Source of the DNA: Pseudomonas sp. | Lineage (GTDB): Bacteria; Pseudomonadota; Gammaproteobacteria; Pseudomonadales; Pseudomonadaceae | NCBI GenBank assembly: GCA_003527165.1 | Contig: DPSI01000395.1 | Coordinates: forward strand, 1 to 12,404 | DNA length: 12,404 nt | Direction of reading: 5' to 3' | Part shown: positions 7,256 through 12,404 of the stretch, in pieces | How the letters are laid out: every line of letters begins with the position of its first letter | Numbering within the stretch: the stretch's first letter is position 1 | Made by a program: the position numbers and the translations under genes | The notes under the pieces: generated by a model | Told to the model about the DNA's origin: nothing | The model's database searches: none | Seen by the model: only the letters and a program-made list of their open reading frames with translations

Positions 7256-7587
7256 GCCAGCTCGTCGAGCGGTGCTCCCCAGCAGAGCGCCGGCAGGCTG
7301 ACCGGTCCTAGTGTCCAGCCACCTGCCTCGGCAGCCCAGCCCACAGCGAACGGCTCTGTCTCTTCTTTTCCATAAGCACCCAGGGTCACGAGGCATGCCG
7401 TGGATGAGTATGGCGTGTCGGGCCCTCTGGTCCGTTCGTCGGCGTGTCGTTGTGAATGCCTGAGAGCGTTCAAGTCTGCGCGCGGGGCGCCGAAAAATGA
7501 GTGCTTGATTGCGTTTTGAATGATGGCAATATGATGTCAGGCTTGCGTGTTACATGCCGGACGCCTGTTCGTCCCAGAGGTCACCCG
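7256..7587. other. Intergenic stretch between AraC regulator and first binding-protein gene
   Basis: About 330 bases without a gene I can support. A 99-codon minus-strand frame (7174-7473) overlaps the regulator 3' end, has no convincing ribosome site and resembles no family I know. No T-run terminator follows the regulator. A nine-base direct repeat GGCGTGTCG occurs at 7412-7420 and 7441-7449. The right end (from about 7500) is more AT-rich and holds the candidate promoter of the downstream operon. Confidence 0.6.
7505..7535 (+). promoter_or_regulatory. Candidate promoter of the binding protein - cyclase operon
   Basis: TTGATT (7505-7510, four of six) and TATGAT (7530-7535, five of six) lie in the only AT-rich part of this gap, but the 19-bp spacer is longer than ideal. 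Transcription would begin near 7542, giving a leader of about 45 bases before the ATG at 7588. Confidence 0.35.
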
Positions 7588-8358
7588 ATGAATCGACCCT
7601 CGTTCCGCCGTTTGACGTTCATCCTGTCGCTGATCGCATTGCTGTTCGGTAGCCAGACGACTTGCGCAGCCAGCGGCGTTACGGTCGTCACCGAAGAGTT
7701 GCCTCCCTACAACATGACTGTCGACGGCAAGCTGACCGGCATGGGCACCGAGGTGGTACAGGCTGTTCTGGACGAGGTAGGGGAAGCCGCACACATTCAG
7801 TCGATGCCCTGGGCACGCGCCTACGATATCGCGCTCAATTCCGAAAACGTCCTGATCTATTCCATTGCCCGGACCCCGCAGCGCGAAGCGCTGTTCAAGT
7901 GGGTCGGGGTCATCGCGCCGACGCGCTGGTACCTGTTCTCACTGCCTGGCACCCAGTTCAACCTGAAGAGCCTCGACGACGCCCGTCAGTACCAGATCGC
8001 CACCGTGAAAGAAGACGTCGGCGAGCAATATCTGATCGACAAGGGCTTCGCTATCGGTCGCAACCTGCAGTCGAGCAACAAGTACGAGCACAACTATGAA
8101 AAGCTCAAGGCCGGGCGGGTGGATCTGTGGATTTCCAACGAGCTCAACGCCCATTACCTGGTGCGCCATGCCAGCGGAAACCCGGACGAAACCGCAGTTC
8201 CTCAGCTGAGCCTGGACGACCTCGGCGGTGCCAACGGCTTGTGCATGGCCTTCAGCCGCAGCACGCCGGATGAAGTGGTCGAGCGCTTCCGCCAAGCGCT
8301 GGCGCGCGTGCGGGCAGATGGCCGCTACGACGCCATCGCCACCCGATGGCTCAAATGA
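7588..8358 (+). CDS. Periplasmic substrate-binding protein, SBP_bac_3-like (first of a pair)
   Basis: A 256-residue secreted solute-binding protein. The signal peptide (MNRPSFRRLTFILSLIALLF, cut near TTCA/ASG at 27-28) is followed by the family opening VTVVTEELPPYN (31-42) and GKLTGMGTEVVQAVL. The block M73-P-W-A-R77 AYD and then IARTPQRE-ALFKWVG (93-107) carry the arginines (R95, R99) in the place where amino-acid-binding members hold a ligand carboxylate. The usual aspartate of lobe 2 (as in HisJ) aligns with N184 in RVDLWISNE, so a standard amino-acid ligand is doubtful. AGAGG lies seven bases before the ATG. An upstream in-frame extension to 7501 is rejected because it would bury the signal peptide. 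No permease or ATPase gene is adjacent. The stop overlaps the cyclase start as ATGA, pointing to a sensing rather than transport role. Confidence 0.88.
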   Translation: MNRPSFRRLTFILSLIALLFGSQTTCAASGVTVVTEELPPYNMTVDGKLTGMGTEVVQAVLDEVGEAAHIQSMPWARAYDIALNSENVLIYSIARTPQREALFKWVGVIAPTRWYLFSLPGTQFNLKSLDDARQYQIATVKEDVGEQYLIDKGFAIGRNLQSSNKYEHNYEKLKAGRVDLWISNELNAHYLVRHASGNPDETAVPQLSLDDLGGANGLCMAFSRSTPDEVVERFRQALARVRADGRYDAIATRWLK

Positions 8359-9698
8359 ACGCCTATACCGCCGGCCCTGCGGCCCCTGTGGCTGCGCACC
8401 GGCAGACCGGCTCGCTCGGGCGCCGGCTGGTAGTGGCCACGCTCGGTTTTTGCTTGCTGTTCACCCTGGCCACGGTGGGATTGCGAATCTGGTTGGCTTG
8501 GCAAGACAGCCTGGCGGCGATGAATGCCGAGCTGGAACTGATCGACCAGGTCTTCCAGAGCAACCTGGCCAAGGCAATCTGGGAAATGGACAGCGATGCC
8601 CTGCAAACCCAGCTCGACAGCGTCGCCAGGGCGGCACCGGTCGGTCGCGTCGAACTGCAGATCATCCGCGCCGGGCGGGCGCCGGAAATCATCCTGCGCG
8701 AACGGGCGCAGCAGCGAGACCCGCACCGTGCACCGACATTGCAGCACCGCCTGATGTATGAACCCTATGCCGGTGCCAGTGAGACGGTGGGCGAGTTGAC
8801 GCTGGAAGGTAATGAAGGGTTGCTCTGGGAGCGGCTGATCGGTGAACTCACCGATATCGTCATTACCCAGGTTATCCAGTCGCTGCTGCTCGCCGGGCTG
8901 ATCATGTGGATGTTCAACAGCACCGTCACCCTGCATGTGCGCCGGATCGCCCGTCATCTGGCCGGGTTGACCCCTGATAACCTCGACCAGACCCTGCGGC
9001 TCGAACGCTCGGCGAAGCGCCACGATGAGCTGAGCCTGCTGGAGTCGGGCGTCAACGGCCTGCAAGCGAAACTCTCGGCTTATCTCGAGCGTCAGCATCA
9101 GGACGAGTTGGCCTTGGCCGCGCACCGGGACCGCCTGGCCGAACTGGTCGAAGAACGTACCACCGAGTTGCGGGCCGCCAACGTACTGCTCGATGAGTTA
9201 TCGCGCAGTGACCCGCTCACCGGGCTGGCCAACCGCCGGCATTTCGACGAGATCAAGGAAGTCGAATTCCGCCGTGCGCTCCGCCTCGGCCAGCCGCTGG
9301 CCGTGCTGATGTGCGACGTGGATTTCTTCAAGCGTTACAACGACCACTACGGCCATGCGCAGGGCGATCAATGCCTGCAGATAGTCGCCGAGACCCTCAA
9401 ATCCGTGTTCGCCCGCGCCGGCGAAGTGGTGGCGCGGCTCGGCGGCGAAGAATTCGTGGTGCTGTTGCCTGGCGTCGACGCCGAGTCCGCCCAGCGTTCA
9501 GCCGCGCGTCTGCAGCAGCGGCTGGCCGAACGGAAGATGCCGCACGATGCCTCGGCCGTTTCGCCCCACGTCACGCTGAGTATTGGCCTGGCCGGGTTCG
9601 ACTCCGACAGCATGGACCAATTCGATCAACTCCTGCGCCGCGCGGACGAGGCTCTTTACCGGGCCAAGACGCAGGGCCGCAATTGTATTTCCGACTGA
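8355..9698 (+). CDS. Membrane-bound diguanylate cyclase with periplasmic sensor region (GGDEF)
   Basis: A 447-residue inner-membrane protein that should make cyclic di-GMP from two GTP. Order: short cytoplasmic tail, membrane helix 1 (about 24-48), a periplasmic region of about 120 residues with a WEMD motif (76-79), membrane helix 2 (about 169-187), a HAMP-like linker (about 188-243), a coiled coil with VEERTTELRAANVLLDEL (265-282), then GGDEF (284-447). Catalytic features are complete: DPLTGLANRR, CDVDFFKRYND with the metal aspartate, and the active-site loop GGEEF at 363-367. The inhibitory RxxD site reads R354-A-G-E357, so its aspartate is replaced. There is no EAL domain. The start at 8355 overlaps the preceding stop (ATGA). 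An ATG at 8346 would add three residues. Its flanking binding-protein genes suggest ligand-loaded proteins dock on the periplasmic region, which is inference. Confidence 0.93.
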   Translation: MNAYTAGPAAPVAAHRQTGSLGRRLVVATLGFCLLFTLATVGLRIWLAWQDSLAAMNAELELIDQVFQSNLAKAIWEMDSDALQTQLDSVARAAPVGRVELQIIRAGRAPEIILRERAQQRDPHRAPTLQHRLMYEPYAGASETVGELTLEGNEGLLWERLIGELTDIVITQVIQSLLLAGLIMWMFNSTVTLHVRRIARHLAGLTPDNLDQTLRLERSAKRHDELSLLESGVNGLQAKLSAYLERQHQDELALAAHRDRLAELVEERTTELRAANVLLDELSRSDPLTGLANRRHFDEIKEVEFRRALRLGQPLAVLMCDVDFFKRYNDHYGHAQGDQCLQIVAETLKSVFARAGEVVARLGGEEFVVLLPGVDAESAQRSAARLQQRLAERKMPHDASAVSPHVTLSIGLAGFDSDSMDQFDQLLRRADEALYRAKTQGRNCISD

Positions 9699-9717
9699 TT
9701 GCTGCGAGGCCCGCACG

Positions 9718-10443
9718 ATGCGCTCGATCGCCTGGATCGTTTTTTCCCTGGGATTGCTCGGAACGACGGTACATGCCGGACCGCTGCGGGTGGTGACCGA
9801 AGAGACCGCCTATAGCTATCTACAGGATGGCAAGGTGGTCGGCTCGGCCACCGAAGTGGTCCAGGCGACGCTGCAACGCGCGGGTCTGGAGGACTATCAG
9901 ATCGGCCTGTATCCCTGGGCGCGCGCCTACGACATGGCACTGCGGGAGCCGGGTGTGCTGGTGTACCTCATCGCGCGCACCCCGGAACGCGAGACGCTGT
10001 TTCGCTGGGTCGGCGAGATCATAAGCATCGACTATCACTTCTACAAACTGCGTGAGCGGGGCGACATCCAGGTGCCCGATCTGGAAGCGGCGAAAGCCTA
10101 TCGGATCGGCGTTATGCGAGCGGATGTGCGTCACCAGTACCTGCAGGCCAATGGCTTCACCAAGATCGTGCTGACGGCGCACAACCGCGACAACTTCAAG
10201 CGTTTGCTCAACGGCCAGGTCGATCTGGTGCCCATGCCCGAGCAGGACATGGTCACCCTGTGCAACGAGGCCGGCCTGGACCCGGGCATGGTAGAGAAAG
10301 TCTTCACGCCCAACGCGGCCACGCAGCTCTACATGGCCTACAGCCGGCATACCGATGACGACACCGTGCAGCGCACCCAGGCGGCCTTCGAGCATCTTCA
10401 GGCTGAGGGGGTGGTCGCGCGGATCATGGCGGGCCAGCGCTGA
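9718..10443 (+). CDS. Periplasmic substrate-binding protein, SBP_bac_3-like (second of a pair)
   Basis: A 241-residue secreted protein clearly paralogous to the product of 7588-8358. The signal peptide is MRSIAWIVFSLGLLGTTVHA (cut before GPL). Shared blocks by eye are LRVVTEE, DGK-x3-G-x-ATEVVQA, PWARAYDMAL (66-75), IARTPERE-TLFRWVG (85-99), QVDL, and YMAYSRHT near the C-terminus. Differences stand out: the PPY of the N-terminal strand is reduced to AY. The lobe-2 position for the ligand-binding aspartate is P174 (QVDLVPMPE). Its ligand pocket has therefore probably changed, or it may bind a partner rather than a solute. The ATG at 9718 follows the cyclase stop by 19 bases with GAGG about nine bases upstream, so it is the third gene of the operon. 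A longer in-frame reading back to 9583 would run through the cyclase gene and is rejected. Confidence 0.87.
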   Translation: MRSIAWIVFSLGLLGTTVHAGPLRVVTEETAYSYLQDGKVVGSATEVVQATLQRAGLEDYQIGLYPWARAYDMALREPGVLVYLIARTPERETLFRWVGEIISIDYHFYKLRERGDIQVPDLEAAKAYRIGVMRADVRHQYLQANGFTKIVLTAHNRDNFKRLLNGQVDLVPMPEQDMVTLCNEAGLDPGMVEKVFTPNAATQLYMAYSRHTDDDTVQRTQAAFEHLQAEGVVARIMAGQR

Positions 10444-10480
10444 TCCGGAGCTCAGCCCCATCCGTGCTGTGCGACCTCGT

Positions 10481-12100
10481 TCAGCCCTGCAAATCGGCCA
10501 GCATGGCGGTGGCCACCGCCTCAGCCACCTTGATGCCATCGACGCCAGCGGAAAGGATGCCGCCGGCGTAACCGGCACCTTCACCGGCTGGGTACAGGCC
10601 GCGGGTATTGATGCTCTGCAGGGACTCGTTGTCGCGCTTGATCCGCACCGGTGACGAGGTACGCGTCTCGATACCGGTGAGCACTGCATCGGCACGGTCG
10701 AAGCCGCGGATCTGCTTGCCGAAGGCCGGCAGGGCTTCGCGAATGGCCTCGATCACATAGTCCGGCAGCGACGGTGCCAGGTCGCCCAGGCGCACGCCCG
10801 GCTTGTAGGATGGCTCGACTTCGCCGAATTCGCTCGAAGCTTTGCCGCGAATGAAGTCGCCCACCAGTTGCCCCGGCGCGCAGTAGTCGCTGCCGCCCAG
10901 CTCGAAGGCGCGCGATTCCAGCTGTTCCTGCAGCTCGACGCCGGCCAGCGGGCCGCCGGGGAAATCCTCGTCCGGATTGATGCCGACGACGATCCCGGCG
11001 TTGGCGTTGCGCTCGTTGCGCGAGTACTGGCTCATGCCGTTGGTGACCACGCGGTTTGGCTCGGAGGTGGCCGCCACCACGGTGCCGCCCGGGCACATGC
11101 AGAAGCTGTACACCGCCCGGCCATTGGTGGCGTGGTAGACCAGCTTGTAGTCCGCGGCGCCCAGTTCGGGATGCCCGGCGTACTTGCCCAAGCGTGCATT
11201 GTCGATCAGCGATTGCGGATGCTCGACGCGAAAGCCCACGGCGAAAGGCTTGGCCTCGAGGTAAACGCCGCGCTGGTGCAGCATGCGGAAGGTATCGCGC
11301 GAGCTATGACCGAGGGCGAGCACCACGTAACGGCTGCGAATCTCCTCGCCGTTGGCCATGCGTACGCCTTGGATGCGGCCGTCCTCGATGATGAAGTCGA
11401 CCACACGGCTGTCGAAACGCACTTCGCCGCCCAGCGCCTTGATCTCCTCACGCATGGTCGAGACCACCCCGGTCAGTCGGAAGGTGCCGATGTGCGGCTT
11501 GCTGACGAACATGATCTCTTCGGGCGCGCCGGCGCGGACGAATTCATGCATCACCTTACGGCCGTAAAATTTTGGGTCCTTGATTTGACTGTAGAGCTTG
11601 CCGTCGGAAAACAGCCCGGCGCCGCCTTCACCGAACTGCACGTTGGATTCCGGGCTCAGCACCTTCTTGCGCCACAACGCCCAGGTGTCCTTGGTACGGC
11701 TGCGCACGTCGCGCCCGCGTTCCAGCACGATCGGTTGGAAACCCATCTGCGCCAGGGTCAGCGCGGCAAACAGGCCGCACGGGCCGAAGCCGATCACCAG
11801 CGGCCGCTCGCTCAGCCCCTCGGGTGCCTGTCCGACCGGGTAGTAGCCGGTGTCCGGCGAGACGCGGATGTTGCGGTCGTCGGCCAGGCGCTGAAGCACC
11901 TTGGCCTCGTCCGCCACGCTGGCGTCGATGATGTAGACGAAGGTGATCTCGCTGTTCTTTTTGCGTGCGTCATAGCTGCGCTTGAACACGGTGAAGTCGA
12001 GTAGCTCGGTATCGGTGATCTTCAGGCGCGCCACGACGGCCTGGCGCAGCGCCTCGGCAGGGTGATCGAGCGGCAGTTGCAGTTCGTTGATGCGGATCAT
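10481..12100 (-). CDS. FAD-dependent oxidoreductase, COG2509-like
   Basis: A 539-residue cytoplasmic flavoprotein of the uncharacterised NAD(P)/FAD-dependent dehydrogenase group. An N-terminal region of about 90 residues (MIRINELQLPLDHPAEALRQ onward) precedes the Rossmann fold, as is usual in this group. The dinucleotide motif is VIGFGPCGLFAAL (102-114), with E127 in VLERGRDV as the likely ribose-binding acid. The family stretch FGEGGAGLFSDGKL follows (156-169). Later come a cysteine-containing FCMCPGG, and the C-terminal FAD-binding segment GLYPAGEGAGYAGGILSAG. No signal peptide or membrane helix is seen. The start at 12100 has AGGA seven bases upstream. A frame extension to 12304 lacks resemblance and would cover the promoter. 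Substrate and electron partner are unknown. The gene converges on the second binding-protein gene with a 37-base gap and is probably functionally independent of it. Confidence 0.9.
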   Translation of the reverse strand: MIRINELQLPLDHPAEALRQAVVARLKITDTELLDFTVFKRSYDARKKNSEITFVYIIDASVADEAKVLQRLADDRNIRVSPDTGYYPVGQAPEGLSERPLVIGFGPCGLFAALTLAQMGFQPIVLERGRDVRSRTKDTWALWRKKVLSPESNVQFGEGGAGLFSDGKLYSQIKDPKFYGRKVMHEFVRAGAPEEIMFVSKPHIGTFRLTGVVSTMREEIKALGGEVRFDSRVVDFIIEDGRIQGVRMANGEEIRSRYVVLALGHSSRDTFRMLHQRGVYLEAKPFAVGFRVEHPQSLIDNARLGKYAGHPELGAADYKLVYHATNGRAVYSFCMCPGGTVVAATSEPNRVVTNGMSQYSRNERNANAGIVVGINPDEDFPGGPLAGVELQEQLESRAFELGGSDYCAPGQLVGDFIRGKASSEFGEVEPSYKPGVRLGDLAPSLPDYVIEAIREALPAFGKQIRGFDRADAVLTGIETRTSSPVRIKRDNESLQSINTRGLYPAGEGAGYAGGILSAGVDGIKVAEAVATAMLADLQG

Positions 12101-12398
12101 GGCGAGTCCTGGCCGGTGGCCCCGGCAGAGGTGAAAACAGCAGATCGATTCGCGGGCCACGGCTGGCAGGCGAATCGGTTGGCTCGAAGGAAGGCGCGCA
12201 GTGTAGCTTCGCCGGTTGAGCCTGTCATTCAGGCTCATGTGTCTAGCGGAAGAGGGCGCTGCGCCGTGAAGCGGGCGTAACGGCGGAGGCATTCGGGTAA
12301 GCAAGCAGAACGCCGGGCTCCAACATGCAGCGCTCTCATGAACGGCTTTCGGGCTTCATCTATGGAATGAGCGAGCCCGCAATGGCCAGGAGACGCTC
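12101..12398. other. Divergent intergenic region
   Basis: About 300 bases between the minus-strand flavoprotein gene and a plus-strand gene starting at 12399. It contains the palindrome/promoter described at 12200-12237 and the AGGAG at 12388-12392. Otherwise I see no supported gene, RNA or terminator. Confidence 0.6.
12200..12237 (-). promoter_or_regulatory. Candidate sigma-70 promoter with palindromic operator over the -35 box
   Basis: On the minus strand ATGACA (plus 12223-12228, five of six to TTGACA) and TACACT (plus 12200-12205, four of six to TATAAT) are separated by exactly 17 bases. Transcription would start near 12193, about 93 bases before the flavoprotein ATG. A perfect 8-bp inverted repeat, TGAGCCTG / CAGGCTCA with a five-base centre (12217-12237), covers the -35 box, the usual place for a repressor or activator site. 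The regulator is unknown. Confidence 0.5.
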
Positions 12399-12404
12399 AT
12401 GCGC
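12399..12404 (+). CDS. Start of an unidentified plus-strand gene (two codons)
   Basis: ATG CGC at the window edge is preceded by a good AGGAG at 12388-12392 with a six-base spacer, indicating a translation start. Only Met-Arg is visible, so the product cannot be named. Confidence 0.5.

Noticed and set aside
7174..7473. 99-codon minus-strand frame after the AraC regulator
   Set aside because: Its 3' part overlaps the regulator coding region. I see no good ribosome site and no family resemblance, though a degraded gene remnant cannot be excluded.
10444..10480. Expected terminator between the convergent binding-protein and flavoprotein genes
   Set aside because: I found no hairpin with a T-run in the 37-base gap.
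10868..12004. 378-codon plus-strand open frame opposite the flavoprotein gene
   Set aside because: It is a shadow of the confidently identified oxidoreductase, with no recognisable domain.

Overview
The window is about 12.4 kb of GC-rich, gene-dense Gram-negative chromosome. The proteins (TypA, a PchR-like AraC regulator, a TonB-dependent siderophore receptor, a COG2509-type flavoprotein), short intergenic gaps and AGGAG-type ribosome sites suggest a gammaproteobacterium of the Pseudomonas / Stutzerimonas group. That placement is by family resemblance only. I see no tRNA, rRNA, CRISPR array, insertion sequence or phage gene.

Layout. (1) 1-738: 3' end of typA on the plus strand, closed by a strong UUCG-tetraloop terminator. 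(2) 853-2457, minus strand: a secreted beta-lactamase-fold serine hydrolase and, upstream of it, a small secreted DUF2147 protein with a perfect 11-bp palindrome in front of its start. (3) 2642-6111, minus strand: an iron-uptake operon of TonB-dependent siderophore receptor, small DUF2218 protein and periplasmic IroE/BesA-like esterase. The last two overlap by ATGA. A Fur-box-like site lies in the divergent promoter region shared with (4) a PchR-like AraC regulator at 6287-7255, plus strand. (5) 7588-10443, plus strand: a compact three-gene unit in which two paralogous periplasmic substrate-binding proteins flank a membrane-bound GGDEF diguanylate cyclase. (6) 10481-12100, minus strand: a COG2509-like FAD-dependent oxidoreductase, with a candidate sigma-70 promoter whose -35 box sits inside a perfect palindrome. 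(7) The last six bases begin a further plus-strand gene.

How the genes may work together. In the iron locus, low iron would relieve Fur repression of both the receptor operon and the regulator. The receptor would import a ferric siderophore, the regulator would sense it, and the periplasmic esterase could open an ester-type siderophore to release iron. DUF2218 is an uncharacterised accessory. The receptor has no N-terminal signalling domain, which fits control by an AraC protein rather than by an ECF sigma/anti-sigma pair.

The most interesting unit is the binding protein - cyclase - binding protein operon. No ABC permease or ATPase is present, the first two genes overlap by ATGA, and both binding proteins lack the aspartate that normally holds the amino group of an amino-acid ligand. 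I infer a periplasmic ligand-sensing input to c-di-GMP signalling, comparable in logic to the known NspS-MbaA system but built from two binding proteins of a different family. This is inference, not demonstrated here.
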